DNA of 64,000 nucleotides from CAYLLN01 sp964384375 (GTDB lineage Bacteria > Planctomycetota > Planctomycetia > Pirellulales > Pirellulaceae), in NCBI GenBank assembly GCA_964384375.1, contig CAYLLN010000029.1:10775-74774 (forward strand), written 5' to 3'. Of this stretch, positions 18,246 through 27,410 are shown piece by piece. Under the pieces are notes generated by a model, which saw only the letters and a list, made by a program, of their open reading frames with translations, was not told the origin of the DNA and ran no database searches. The translations under genes and the position numbers were made by a program. Within the stretch, counting starts at the first letter, position 1; every line of letters begins with the position of its first letter.

Positions 18246-19694
18246 ATGAATGCCACGCTGCCGGCTGGGACTGGGCCGGCTGGAACGACGCGGGCAATGC
18301 TCGCGCTGGCCTTGCCCGTGCTGGCCGAGGAATCGCTCAATCTGCTGGTCGGCTATACGGACTTTATGCTGGCCGGCCGGTTCCTCGCGGGGGACGAACC
18401 GCTGGCGGCGATGGGCCTGATGGCCTATTTCCTCTGGATTCTGCCAAGCCTGTTTGCGTTCCTCAGCATCGGCTCGCTGGCGGTGGTGGCCCGCTCCGTC
18501 GGCGCCGGTCGCCGTGACGAAGCGGCCCATGCCACGCGGCAGGCGCTTCTGGTGGGCTTACTCGCCGCGGCAGTTGGGATCGCAGCCGCACTCTTGCTCG
18601 GCGGCCTATGGGTCCGAGCGATGAACGTGCGCGGTGAAGCGGCTGTGCTGGCTCTCCGTTACATCTGGATCGTCACGCCGGTCATCCCTTGTATCATGCT
18701 CGAGCAAGTCGGCAGCGCCTGCCTCCGTGGATCGGGCGACACGGTGAGCGGCATGATCGCCCGCGTTGCCGTGAACATCGTCAACGTGACACTCAGCACG
18801 GCCCTCGTCACCGGCTATGGTCCCTTCCCGACTCTCGGCTGGGATGGCCTGGCCATCGGCACGGCATGCGGACACTTGGTCGGCGGCGCGATCATCCTGT
18901 GGCGGCTCTTGGCGGGGAGCGGCGGAGTTTCGTTGCGGGATCTCGGTGCAGATCACCCCGACCACTGGTCGGGGCTTTGGCGAACTCGGCTTTGGCGATG
19001 GGACCAGGCGATGATCGGCCGCATCCTGCGAGTCGGCCTTCCCGGCGGCGGCGATGTGGCGGCAGTGCTCATCTGCCACCTCATCTATGTCGCGATTATC
19101 AATCGCCTCGGCACGCTGGCTCAAGCAGCACACGGTCTCGGCGTGCAGATCGAGGCGATGTCGTATCTTCCAGGCTCAGCATTTCAAGTGGCCGCGGCTA
19201 CGCTCGCCGGCCAATCGCTCGGCGCGGCCGACTCTCGCCGGGCCGTGCGTGGCGTACTTCTGTGCGTTGCTTCCGCGGTCACGATCATGACCGTGGCCGG
19301 CTTCGTGCTTTATTTCGGCGGCGAGCACGTTGCGGAACTGTTCGTCGGCAAGTCGAGCGACGTGTCGGAGCTAGTCGGAAAACTGCTGAAGATCGTCGCG
19401 CTCTCCTGTCCGCCGCTCGCCGTGCTGATGGTCCTCTCCGGCGCGCTCCGCGGCTCGGGGGACACGGCCTGGCCGCTGGCAATTACGCTCGTCGGCCTCG
19501 CCGGCGTGCGCATACCCGGCGCGTGCCTGCTGGCGTGGGATTCCGTCCCGCTGCCACTCGTCGATCTTTCGCTGCCGGGCTTCGATTTCGGCGTAGCCGG
19601 CGCGTGGTGGGCAATGGTCGCTGACGTAACCCTCCGCAGCGGGCTCGCCACCTGGCGCTTCGCCCACGGCGGATGGAAGGGCGTGCGCGTGTGA
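18246..19694 (+). CDS. MATE-family multidrug/sodium efflux transporter
   Basis: 482 residues with about twelve hydrophobic helices in two homologous halves. The first half starts 'MLALALPVLAEESLNLLVGYTD' and carries the MATE pattern 'SIGSLAVVARSVGAGRRDEA'; the second half has 'PGSAFQVAAATLAGQSLGA' and 'GALRGSGDTAWPLAITL'. MATE proteins export cationic drugs or metabolites using H+ or Na+. The frame is open far upstream, but the ATG at 18246 has a GGAAGAG ribosome site and directly precedes the first helix. It is convergent with spoVG, with 15 bases between stops. Confidence 0.9.
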   Translation: MNATLPAGTGPAGTTRAMLALALPVLAEESLNLLVGYTDFMLAGRFLAGDEPLAAMGLMAYFLWILPSLFAFLSIGSLAVVARSVGAGRRDEAAHATRQALLVGLLAAAVGIAAALLLGGLWVRAMNVRGEAAVLALRYIWIVTPVIPCIMLEQVGSACLRGSGDTVSGMIARVAVNIVNVTLSTALVTGYGPFPTLGWDGLAIGTACGHLVGGAIILWRLLAGSGGVSLRDLGADHPDHWSGLWRTRLWRWDQAMIGRILRVGLPGGGDVAAVLICHLIYVAIINRLGTLAQAAHGLGVQIEAMSYLPGSAFQVAAATLAGQSLGAADSRRAVRGVLLCVASAVTIMTVAGFVLYFGGEHVAELFVGKSSDVSELVGKLLKIVALSCPPLAVLMVLSGALRGSGDTAWPLAITLVGLAGVRIPGACLLAWDSVPLPLVDLSLPGFDFGVAGAWWAMVADVTLRSGLATWRFAHGGWKGVRV

Positions 19695-19709
19695 ATTCAA
19701 CCGAGTTCG

Positions 19710-20429
19710 CTAAAACACCCCCGCCCCAAAATCCCCCCGCGGCTTTCCTTTCGCGCTGACGCCGGGTGATTCCTTCACCGCCTCGCTCTTGGGCATGGGG
19801 TTGGTGAAGTGCGGACCCCCTTGCGACGGCGTTGCTGTTGCGCCGGGTGCGCTGCCGGCTGCTGGCTGCTCCTTGGGCAAGATGTGCGGCGGCGGCGGCT
19901 GGGATTGCGCCGGTTCAATCTGCGTGGAAGTCGGCGGCGTTGCTGCTGGCGGTGCTGAAGCTTGTGCCGCGCGCCGGTCGTTCTGCTGCGAGAGCGCCTG
20001 TGGATCGACGTCATCGTCATAGTCGTCGTCGTAGCGCGAGACATAGCCCGGCTGCTTGGCCCGTTCCTGTTCGACCCGGAACTCCGCGATCACCCGGTTC
20101 TGGATCATCTCGCGGCACGCCGAATTGATCGGATGGGCGATGTCGGCATAGAGCTTCGCCCGCCCCTCCGAATCGCGGAGCGTCCGGTCGTCGCGCTGCC
20201 GAGCGCCGCACTGGTTGCAATATGCCGCCTTCATGTGGTTCTTCGAGCCGCACTGGTGGCAATGGTTCGTCAGCTTGCGGCTGGGCATGGCGACGAACGG
20301 GCCGTTGGTGCCGTCGATGATCTTTAGATCGCGGACGACGAACGCATCGTCGAACGTGATCGAGCAGAAGGCCTGGAGCCGGTCGTCGGAATCCTCCATC
20401 AGCTTGATGCGGACTTCGGTGATTTCCAT
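19710..20429 (-). CDS. spoVG: SpoVG-domain protein with inserted zinc ribbon and disordered tail
   Basis: 239 residues. The SpoVG core is split. The first half is 'MEITEVRIKL...' to 'IIDGTNGPFVAMPSRK' (residues 1-52); the second resumes at 'YADIAHPINSACREMIQNRV'. Between them is a zinc ribbon with CHQCG and CNQCG (four cysteines, residues about 57-75). The C-terminal 100 residues are Pro/Gln/Ala-rich and probably disordered. Bacillus SpoVG is a DNA/RNA-binding regulator of about 95 residues. It lies 54 bases downstream of ispE on the same strand; an ispE-spoVG neighbourhood is also known in Firmicutes. Confidence 0.85.
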   Translation of the reverse strand: MEITEVRIKLMEDSDDRLQAFCSITFDDAFVVRDLKIIDGTNGPFVAMPSRKLTNHCHQCGSKNHMKAAYCNQCGARQRDDRTLRDSEGRAKLYADIAHPINSACREMIQNRVIAEFRVEQERAKQPGYVSRYDDDYDDDVDPQALSQQNDRRAAQASAPPAATPPTSTQIEPAQSQPPPPHILPKEQPAAGSAPGATATPSQGGPHFTNPMPKSEAVKESPGVSAKGKPRGDFGAGVF

Positions 20430-20483
20430 GGCGTGATTCCCTCCAGGTTGGCGCCTCGTGGTTCCTCGTAACGGTTCCGATGC

Positions 20484-21413
20484 TCAAGTCGCTGCCGTCA
20501 TGGTTGTGGCGGCAAACACCGTCCCTACCCCTCGGGCTCGCAGGCGGGCCGCCACCCGCCGTGCCTGCCGGCTGCTCATGCACAGGCCGAAATAACTTGA
20601 TCCGCTGCCGCTCATCTGGTGTCCCAGCACGTCCAGCCGCGAGAACTCGTCGGCCAGCCGGTCGATCCACGGCGTGAGCCGCGCGGCCGGCCCCTCTAGT
20701 CGATTATTAAGCATTCGCGCGGCCGGGGCCACCTGCCCTGCGGCAAGACGCCGGGCGAGTAGCTCGCTGGGCACCGGCGTGTCAGTACGTTGACCGACTT
20801 GGTAGCCCAGCGTTTGATAGACGAGCGGCGTGCTGAGTCCCACTGGCGGCCGCACGATGACCACGTGCAATGGCGGCAGCTTGACGGGCTCGATCAACTC
20901 GCCGCGGCCACGACAGATCGCCGCGCCACCACTTAAAAAGAACGGCACATCGCTTCCCAGTTCCGCAGCGAGACTTTGTAACTTCTCGCGAGATAGACCC
21001 AGATGCCAGCCGATGTTCGCCGCGACGAGCGCTGCGGCCGCATCGCTGGATGCACCACCCAGGCCCGCTGCGGCAGGAATGCGCTTCGTCAATCGAATCG
21101 CCGCTCCAGTCTTCGTGCCCGTGCGCTCGCGGACGAGCTGCACCGCCCGCCAGACAATGTTCTTTTCCACCGGCGGCAGTTCGCCAGCAAGCTGCCGATC
21201 GCGCGCCGCAAGGCCCGCGGCCCACTGGCAATCGAGCGTGATCGCCTCATCTGCTGACGGCGTAAACTGCAGCGTGTCGCACACGTTCACGGCCACCATG
21301 AGCGTTTCGATCTCGTGAAAGCCGTCTGCCCGCCTGCCGAGAATCTCCAGCGACAAGTTGACCTTGGCTGGGGTGTCGATCAGCGTGCGTGGGCCGAGCT
21401 TGCGGACGATCAT
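20484..21413 (-). CDS. ispE: 4-diphosphocytidyl-2-C-methyl-D-erythritol kinase
   Basis: 309 residues from the ATG at 21413; an in-frame GTG at 21479 would add 22 residues. GHMP-kinase features are present: 'DTPAKVNLSLEILGRRADGFHEI' at the N-terminus, the ATP loop 'PAAAGLGGASSDAAA', and a C-terminal 'GHQMSGSGSSYFG' glycine motif. IspE phosphorylates CDP-methylerythritol in the MEP isoprenoid pathway, in the cytoplasm. Only this pathway gene is seen here. It is followed by spoVG, probably as an operon. Confidence 0.92.
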   Translation of the reverse strand: MIVRKLGPRTLIDTPAKVNLSLEILGRRADGFHEIETLMVAVNVCDTLQFTPSADEAITLDCQWAAGLAARDRQLAGELPPVEKNIVWRAVQLVRERTGTKTGAAIRLTKRIPAAAGLGGASSDAAAALVAANIGWHLGLSREKLQSLAAELGSDVPFFLSGGAAICRGRGELIEPVKLPPLHVVIVRPPVGLSTPLVYQTLGYQVGQRTDTPVPSELLARRLAAGQVAPAARMLNNRLEGPAARLTPWIDRLADEFSRLDVLGHQMSGSGSSYFGLCMSSRQARRVAARLRARGVGTVFAATTMTAAT

Positions 21414-21572
21414 CCGTGTCGCCGCGAGCAGGTTCGGGTCGGACCCTCTTGCCGCAGCGCCATGCGCGAAAAGAACCACCGCGGCAGACCGCCAAGAGAA
21501 GCGGTACGAGTTGCAAGTGCGGGCGGAAAGCCTGCCGGGCAGCCGCTGATTGTACTGCTCTGGCCACGCGGG

Positions 21573-22361
21573 TCAATCTTGATGCGGCTTCGCGCGATAC
21601 TGACTGATCCAATCGATGTCGCTGGCGGTTAGCCGCCTGTCGTGCAGTGCCGATGCAACGAGCGCTGAGTCGCAACCGGCATCGGCAAGATGCGCGAGAT
21701 CGTCGCGCCCACGCACGCCGCCGCCGGCGACGAGCTGGATCGCGCCGCCGAATTCACGCCGCAGTCGCCGACATAGATCCAGCGTGTTCGTCCCCGCCTG
21801 CATCCCCACGTCGGCCAGATCGAGCACAATGATCCGCGAAATGCCCGCCGCCAGCACGTTCATCACGACGCTCGCGGGATCGGCGTCGGCCCAGCGCGGC
21901 ACGTGCGTCAGCAAAGCCCCCTGTTTCATGTCGAGGCTGAAGATCATCCGCTCGCGCCCCAGTTCCGCCGCGATGCCGGCCAAGTCCCGCTCGGCAGCGA
22001 GCGTCTCCAGGCCGATGACATAGTCGATGGAAATGTTGCGCGGGGCAAGCTCATCGCGCACTTGCCGCGCCCCCTCGGGAGTGCCGATCCCCGCATCGAG
22101 CCAGAAAGACAAGCCGGCTGCGGCGATTTGCTGATATGCCTCCGTGTTGAGCGGCTGATGGCCTGCCGGACTCATGATCGCGTCGAGATCGGCCACGTAT
22201 GCCGTCTTCAGTCCGAAGTGCTCCACAAAAGCCCGTGCGATGCTTGCCGGTTGGGCATCGGCCGCGATCGTGCTCTGAATCGGCCGATACAACTCTCGCT
22301 GCCCACCCAGGCCGCGAACGACTTGGCCGCCGAGAAGGTCGATGACGGGAAGGATACGCAT
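21573..22361 (-). CDS. HisA/HisF-related TIM-barrel protein
   Basis: 262 residues. The N-terminus 'MRILPVIDLLGGQVVRG' carries the first HisA-type catalytic Asp (VIDL). Later strands include 'FSLDMKQGALL', 'IIVLDLADVGMQAG' and a phosphate-binding 'QLVAGGGVRGRDDL'. It resembles the HisA/HisF-related family rather than true HisA. Such paralogues occur in planctomycetes and methylotrophs with methanopterin-linked C1 metabolism, so a role other than histidine synthesis is plausible but unproven. The start codon directly abuts a heptanucleotide array, leaving no normal ribosome site; the ten-residue upstream extension is only translated repeat. Confidence 0.75.
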   Translation of the reverse strand: MRILPVIDLLGGQVVRGLGGQRELYRPIQSTIAADAQPASIARAFVEHFGLKTAYVADLDAIMSPAGHQPLNTEAYQQIAAAGLSFWLDAGIGTPEGARQVRDELAPRNISIDYVIGLETLAAERDLAGIAAELGRERMIFSLDMKQGALLTHVPRWADADPASVVMNVLAAGISRIIVLDLADVGMQAGTNTLDLCRRLRREFGGAIQLVAGGGVRGRDDLAHLADAGCDSALVASALHDRRLTASDIDWISQYRAKPHQD

Positions 22362-22362
22362 A

Positions 22363-22475
22363 GGAGACAGGGGACAGGAGACAGACAAGACAGAGAACAG
22401 AGGACAGAAATGACGAACGTTTTACCCCTCACCAACGAACACTCCGCATTCCGAATTCCGCATTCTGCACTCGAT
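22363..22475. repeat. Two heptanucleotide arrays filling the gap between the HisA-like and RlmI-like genes
   Basis: Bases 22363-22407 are GGAGACA/GGGGACA-type units, the same as inside the DUF1553 domain at 15691. Bases 22441-22475 are five units of ACTCCGC/ATTCCGA type, ending at the stop codon of the methyltransferase. Together they take up most of the 113-base gap. Confidence 0.8.
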
Positions 22476-23731
22476 CACATCACCCGCATGAGCACGGCCT
22501 GCAAGTACTCCGTCTCGGGGCAATTGGCTGCCACCGGATGATCGGCTGCGGCGCCCGTCTTCGAGAGAATCTGCACGTGCCGCGCGGCATGGCGGGCGTA
22601 GCGATCTTCGGTGGCAGGTGACACCTCGTCTCCCGCCTGTCGAGCCGAGGCATAAATGATCCGCAGGAATTCGTCGTGCGACAAAAGCCCCGCACACGTG
22701 CAAGTGAGCATGATCCCGCCCGGCGCGACGAGTCGCATCGCAAGGCGATTGAGGTCGAAATGCTTGCGAGTCCCTTCTTCGAGTTCGGCGCGCGTCCGAA
22801 TGAGCTTGGGCGGATCGAGCACGACGACGTCAAACTTGCGACCGCCGGCCAGCATGTCGCGCATGTAGGCGAAGGCGTCGGCCTGCGCGAACTTGATCCG
22901 GACCTGATTCAGATTGGCGTTTTCGCGGGCCAGGGCGAGCGGCGATTCGTCCAGATCGACGCCGATTACTTCGCCCGCGCCCCCCAGCTTCTTCGCCTGC
23001 ACCGCGAAGCCGCCGGTATAGCAGCACAAGTCGAGCACGGTTTTATCCTTGCAGAAGCCGGCCACCAAGCGGCGATTGTCGCGCTGGTCGCAAAAGAAGC
23101 CGGTTTTGTGCCCTTCGGCGAAATCGACGCGGAACCGCGTCCCGAACTCCTGAATCGTCACCCGCGCCGGCCGCTCGGAGGACGACAGCTCCGTCCCGTC
23201 AAACCCTTCCTGAGCAAGCGACGCGGGCCCAGGCCGAATCGTCCAGTGCTTCGTACCGACGATCGCGGCGAGTTCTTCGACAATCGCCTGCGCCCGCTGG
23301 TACATGCCGGCAGCAAAACACTCGGCCGAGAGGACGTCCCCCAGCTTATCGATCACCAAGCCCGACAAGCCGTCGGCTTCGGCGTGGATCAGGCGATACG
23401 CATCGGTCACGTCGTCCAGCCGCAGCAACTCGCGCCGCAAGCTGGCGGCAGCCGCCAGCTTCTTCTGCCACCAGTCCAAATCAGGCAGTTCGTCCGGCCC
23501 GCTGAGCATCCGCAAGGTTAACTCGGCCTTGGGATTATAGAGACCGTAGCCGGCCGGCGAGCCGTCGCTGTTCTCGACCTCCACCAGATCCCCCGGCTGC
23601 ACATCGCGCGGCGCGCGCTCGATCCGCTTGCGATACAGGAGCGGATGCAAGCCGACGGATTTGACGCGAACGGTGGGGAGGCTCTTGGGAACGTCGAGCG
23701 GACGCTGGCTTGCTGGCGATGTTGGGGGCAC
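22475..23731 (-). CDS. RlmI-like class I SAM-dependent rRNA methyltransferase
   Basis: 418 residues. An N-terminal PUA-like domain ('LYRKRIERAPRDVQPGDLVEV') is followed by a Rossmann methyltransferase: 'VLDLCCYTGGFAVQAKKLG' (motif I), 'VIGVDLDESPLALARENA', 'DVVVLDPPKLIRTR' (motif IV DPPK) and 'MLTCTCAGLLS' (motif VI region with cysteines). This matches RlmI, the 23S rRNA m5C1962 methyltransferase. The start is a GTG without an obvious ribosome site. The stop coincides with the end of a heptad array. Confidence 0.85.
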   Translation of the reverse strand: MPPTSPASQRPLDVPKSLPTVRVKSVGLHPLLYRKRIERAPRDVQPGDLVEVENSDGSPAGYGLYNPKAELTLRMLSGPDELPDLDWWQKKLAAAASLRRELLRLDDVTDAYRLIHAEADGLSGLVIDKLGDVLSAECFAAGMYQRAQAIVEELAAIVGTKHWTIRPGPASLAQEGFDGTELSSSERPARVTIQEFGTRFRVDFAEGHKTGFFCDQRDNRRLVAGFCKDKTVLDLCCYTGGFAVQAKKLGGAGEVIGVDLDESPLALARENANLNQVRIKFAQADAFAYMRDMLAGGRKFDVVVLDPPKLIRTRAELEEGTRKHFDLNRLAMRLVAPGGIMLTCTCAGLLSHDEFLRIIYASARQAGDEVSPATEDRYARHAARHVQILSKTGAAADHPVAANCPETEYLQAVLMRVM

Positions 23732-23783
23732 GATGCTACCGTGGCGAGTGATTTGGCGGGCCGCCTCATTCTAGCGAAGAATC

Positions 23784-24914
23784 ATGCAGACCTACGACGT
23801 CATCGTTCTCGGCACCGGCGGCGTCGGGAGTGCGGCCGCTTACCACCTGGCTCGCCGCGGGGCGAAGGTGCTGGGGATCGACCGCTTTCCTGGCGGGCAC
23901 GACCGCGGCAGCTCGCACGGCGAAACGCGGATCATCCGCCAGGCCTACTTCGAGCATCCCGACTATGTGCCGCTGCTACTGCGGGCGTACGAGCTGTGGC
24001 GGGAACTGGAAGCAGTCGCGGGCGAGCAGCTATTACACCAGGTCGGCCTGCTGCAAATTGGTCCACTGGACGGCGCTGTCGTCCAGGGTGTCCTCGCGAG
24101 TGCGAAGCAGCACCAATTAAATGTCGAGCAACATTCCGCCGCGGAAGTCCACGCCCGCTGGCCCGGCTTTCGCGTACCAGAGGGTTACGTCGGCGTGTAT
24201 GAAGCTGCGGCCGGGTATTTGCGCGTCGAGCGATGCGTGCTCGCCCACTTGGCGGCCGCAATGTCGCACGGAGCGGAGTTCCGGTTTGGAACGGCTTTTT
24301 ATCCGCGAGGTGGCCCTGGTGGTGGCGTGAGCGTCGTGGCCGAAAGCGGCGAAACGCTCCACGCCAAATCGCTTGTCGTCGCTGCCGGCGCTTGGTCACC
24401 AGGGCTCTATGCCAATCTGAAAATCTCGCTCCGCCCCGTACGCAAGCATGTCTATTGGTTTCCAACGCGGAGCGAAACTTACGATCAGGATCGCTGCCCA
24501 ACATTCCTTTACGAACTGCCGCACGGCGTCTTCTACGGCTTTCCTCGGATCGACGATCTCGGCCTCAAGGCAGCCGAACACAGCGGCGGGCTGGCGGTGC
24601 GCGATCCGCTCGGCGATCCACGGGAGTTCGATCCCGTGGATCTGGCCCGCGTCGAGGGCTTTCTCACGGCGCAATTGCCCGGCGTCGGAACCCCGTTCAC
24701 GCGCCGCAGCGTTTGCTACTACACGATGTCTGCCGACGAGCACTTCATCGTCGATCGGCATCCGCTCGAACCCAACCAATGGATCGCTGCCGGCCTCTCC
24801 GGTCACGGTTTCAAGTTCACCAGCGTCCTCGGTGAGGCACTCGCGGATTTGGCACTTGAAGGATCGACTAGGCTGCCCGTCAGCTTCCTCGGCCTCGGCC
24901 GCTTTAAGCACTGA
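23784..24914 (+). CDS. Sarcosine / N-methyltryptophan oxidase-like FAD protein
   Basis: 376 residues, the usual length for monomeric sarcosine oxidase and SolA. The FAD dinucleotide-binding motif is at the very N-terminus (VIVLGTGGVGSAAAYHLARRG). 'GSSHGETRIIRQAYFEHPDY' is the family signature after it. The cysteine that carries covalent flavin in this family appears in 'RSVCYYTMSADEHF', and the C-terminal 'GLSGHGFKFTSVLGEALADL' is conserved. It oxidises an N-methyl amino acid to the amine plus formaldehyde and H2O2; the actual substrate cannot be told. It is divergent from the methyltransferase gene. Confidence 0.85.
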   Translation: MQTYDVIVLGTGGVGSAAAYHLARRGAKVLGIDRFPGGHDRGSSHGETRIIRQAYFEHPDYVPLLLRAYELWRELEAVAGEQLLHQVGLLQIGPLDGAVVQGVLASAKQHQLNVEQHSAAEVHARWPGFRVPEGYVGVYEAAAGYLRVERCVLAHLAAAMSHGAEFRFGTAFYPRGGPGGGVSVVAESGETLHAKSLVVAAGAWSPGLYANLKISLRPVRKHVYWFPTRSETYDQDRCPTFLYELPHGVFYGFPRIDDLGLKAAEHSGGLAVRDPLGDPREFDPVDLARVEGFLTAQLPGVGTPFTRRSVCYYTMSADEHFIVDRHPLEPNQWIAAGLSGHGFKFTSVLGEALADLALEGSTRLPVSFLGLGRFKH

Positions 24915-24955
24915 CGTGGCAAACTGATCTAGCGCACTGAACCGCGCCGCATCAA

Positions 24956-26143
24956 CTATCCCCCTTCTTCCTCCACCGGCAGCGGCGGCTCGGGTGTTTG
25001 GGCGTAGATGCCGACCCACTCGTGGGCCAGCTCGTCGTCGAAGAATAACAGCCACGAACGTAAAGGGACGCGGCGGGCGGCCAGCACCTGACGAATGATC
25101 GGAATCGCCTGGTTCAGGTCGGTCAGGGCCAGATCGAGATACGAATAGCGAATGCCGCTGCCGCCGCCGATGCAGCAGCCGACGCCCGCCTGGACGAGCA
25201 ATGGATTGAGCGCGTCCTCGATGTTCGAGCGGAACTCGACAAAGTGCTCACGCGGCACGTCGATACCGTCGATCTTGAGATAGCAGAACAGCTCGCCGAA
25301 CCGGGAGTGGCACGACGAGGTGAAGATCATCGAGCTATGGGCAGCTCGAAACAGATCGACCGATTGCGTGGACGCGACGATCAAATCCTGGCGGCCCACG
25401 TAGTCTTCCGCCTGCTCCGGTTCAAGCTGGCAGTTGGCCCAGTCCTCTCCCACCCCAATGTCGTGCAACTTCTTCGGAGGCAACTGCTCCTGAATCGACT
25501 GGATGAGCGCCCCCACCGTCGCCTGAGCCCGATCCATCGGCAGCGGGCGGTTGGCGGGTTTCCCTTCGATCAGCCCGATGCCGCCGATCCACGTATCGAG
25601 CACGTGCTCCCCCATCAGCGTTTCGGTCGCCACGAAGGCCGCTTGATGGGCCGTCTCTTCGTCGAGATGCGGCTGCTGCGGAAAGGCAAACGCGAGGTCG
25701 ATCTTCCGGCCAGGGGCGACATTCGCCGCGACGACCGCCCCGGTGATGTTCACGCCGACGCGGGCCTCGACCATCTGAATCGTCATCGGCACATCTTCCG
25801 GCAGCCGATGCGGATAGAACTCCCAGCCGGTGATCTTCGGCGCCCGTTCGAGCACCGTTCGCAACAGCGGCCGGAGCCACTTCCGCTGCTCGGGCGTGAT
25901 GACGAGGCGATGCCCCGACTGGCGAACCGCCTGGCCATATTCCCACATCAGCCGTGGATCGACTTTGCCCAGAACGTCGTGCATCCACCGCGGCAGATCC
26001 CATTCCGACTTGCGATGAAAGAGTGCGTCGAGGTCGGTCGTCTTTCCCTGAAATGCCCGCCACCAGGCGTCGATGGCCGCCAGCGTCCGATTGCGATAGG
26101 CCATTTCGGCGGCATTGGCCGGATCGGCAAAAATCCAACGCAT
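24956..26143 (-). CDS. Conserved hypothetical protein
   Basis: 395 residues from the ATG at 26143 (GTG at 26152 possible). It appears soluble, with no signal peptide or membrane helix. The middle has alternating strands and helices ('PMTIQMVEARVGVNITGAVVAANVAP', 'ETLMGEHVLDTWIGGIGLIEG'). The C-terminal half has 'CCIGGGSGIRYSYLDLALTDLNQAIPIIRQVLAARRVP', which suggests an alpha/beta protein. No family was recognised. It is convergent with the FAD oxidase, 41 bases apart. Confidence 0.65.
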   Translation of the reverse strand: MRWIFADPANAAEMAYRNRTLAAIDAWWRAFQGKTTDLDALFHRKSEWDLPRWMHDVLGKVDPRLMWEYGQAVRQSGHRLVITPEQRKWLRPLLRTVLERAPKITGWEFYPHRLPEDVPMTIQMVEARVGVNITGAVVAANVAPGRKIDLAFAFPQQPHLDEETAHQAAFVATETLMGEHVLDTWIGGIGLIEGKPANRPLPMDRAQATVGALIQSIQEQLPPKKLHDIGVGEDWANCQLEPEQAEDYVGRQDLIVASTQSVDLFRAAHSSMIFTSSCHSRFGELFCYLKIDGIDVPREHFVEFRSNIEDALNPLLVQAGVGCCIGGGSGIRYSYLDLALTDLNQAIPIIRQVLAARRVPLRSWLLFFDDELAHEWVGIYAQTPEPPLPVEEEGG

Positions 26144-26327
26144 GGCGGGCACTGCTCCGATGGTTCGATGGCTCGCCCGCCAGTGTAATGGCCGCGGGAC
26201 GCACGGCGAAAGTTGCCGGACACAATTCCCGGCACCATCGTAATACCGGCAGCATCGTGGTGATGCAGTTCCCGCCCAGCCGCGGGTCTCAGGCAGCTTG
26301 CTACAATCGGCTCAACCCGCCGCTGCC

Positions 26328-26774
26328 ATGGATGACCCTCCAATTAACCCGGAAACTCCGCTCACGCCCGAGCAGGTCAATCGCCTCTGGCAACACGGGA
26401 TGCACGAAGAGCGGCTGTTTCACGACCGGCTCAATTTCTTTTCCGCCATTCAGGTCGGCCTCCTGGGGGGCTTCGCCATCCTCTATCACAAAGAGCCGTC
26501 GCCGGGCGTGTTCGCCCCGCTCACGGCCGTCGCCATCGCCTTCACGCTCCTCTGGCTCCGCGTCCAGGTCCGGCATTGGCGGTATTGCCTACACGTGAAC
26601 CATCGCCTGAAGCGGGAAGTGGCGGAGTACGCGAAAACCGTCGCCACCTATGCCGCCCCGGGCCGGAGCGACGGCCTGTCGATCTCCCGCCCGCTGGCCA
26701 TTGCCGTCCCGCTCCTCTTCGCCGCCACCTGGCTCGCTCTCTTCGGCTGGGTGATTTACCGGGCTATGGCGTGA
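26328..26774 (+). CDS. Small membrane protein, hypothetical
   Basis: 148 residues. The soluble N-terminus (about 40 residues) reads 'TPEQVNRLWQHGMHEERLFHDRLNFFSAIQ'. It leads into two hydrophobic hairpins: residues about 45-80 and a C-terminal pair ending 'LAIAVPLLFAATWLALFGWVIYRAMA'. The first part resembles RipA/YddF-type 'small two-TM' proteins of the toxin/STAND neighbourhoods, but the match is too weak to name. The chosen ATG avoids an upstream open stretch lacking a ribosome site. Confidence 0.55.
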   Translation: MDDPPINPETPLTPEQVNRLWQHGMHEERLFHDRLNFFSAIQVGLLGGFAILYHKEPSPGVFAPLTAVAIAFTLLWLRVQVRHWRYCLHVNHRLKREVAEYAKTVATYAAPGRSDGLSISRPLAIAVPLLFAATWLALFGWVIYRAMA

Positions 26775-26926
26775 AGGGGGTATTTAGTTTGGCGCTTATT
26801 GGACGCGGATTGCAATCCAACATGATTCCGTGATATCGGATGATCGATCACAGGCTGCTCTCGGAGAACTCTGTTAATTTCGCCAACGCCCTTGAGCACT
26901 GAAGTTCAGCGGAGAAGTGACGACAG

Positions 26927-27376
26927 ATGTTGAATGAAAACCCTTGGGAGCAACTGCTCCGTGACACCCTAGCAGTCCTTGCGCTTACTCCTGCTGAGCA
27001 GGTCCGAAGCAACGGCCCGGGTTGTGTTTCGTGTGACCTGCTCAACGACTTCGATCATGCCCGCTCCGTTGCTCTTGCGAATGCGACGGAATTGTCCGAC
27101 GAAAAGCGGATTCTACTCGACCAGATTGACGCGGCAATGCAAGCGATGGAGAAACCGGACTTTGAGTGCTTCAACAACGACGTGCTTTTTCGCCCTGCGT
27201 GGCAGCGGCTACGAGAGCTGGCTACTGAGACTCTGCGAGCGTTTGAGTGGGAGCAAGTAATTGTGCCGCCGTTCGAGGAGACGCAGCCGGGCATTTGGCA
27301 CCGGCCGTTGTCGGACTGCAACTCGCAAACTGCAACCGACGTGTCGGACGGGGGGCAGGGCCAAGAGTCAGGTTAA
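26927..27376 (+). CDS. Hypothetical protein with repeat-derived C-terminus
   Basis: 149 residues, mostly helical and soluble, with no signal peptide. 'DEKRILLDQIDAAMQAMEK' and 'RPAWQRLRELATETLRAFEWEQVIVPPFEE' look like an ordinary small cytosolic protein. The last residues (DGGQGQESG) come from a GGGGGCA/GAGTCAG-like heptad remnant, so the original C-terminus has probably been changed. GC content is slightly lower than its neighbours. Not recognised. Confidence 0.5.
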   Translation: MLNENPWEQLLRDTLAVLALTPAEQVRSNGPGCVSCDLLNDFDHARSVALANATELSDEKRILLDQIDAAMQAMEKPDFECFNNDVLFRPAWQRLRELATETLRAFEWEQVIVPPFEETQPGIWHRPLSDCNSQTATDVSDGGQGQESG

Positions 27377-27410
27377 TTTGTTTCCGATGCCGGCCTGTAG
27401 CGAGTCGTCC

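Noticed and set aside
21573..22361. True hisA of histidine biosynthesis
   Set aside because: No other his genes nearby, and the sequence after the first Asp motif diverges from HisA; better described as HisA/HisF-related.
23784..24914. Glycine oxidase (ThiO) linked to the ThiS-like remnant at 54 kb
   Set aside because: Length and the 'SSHGETRIIRQ' and 'CYYTMSAD' signatures fit the sarcosine/SolA branch, and the gene is 30 kb from the modifier remnant.
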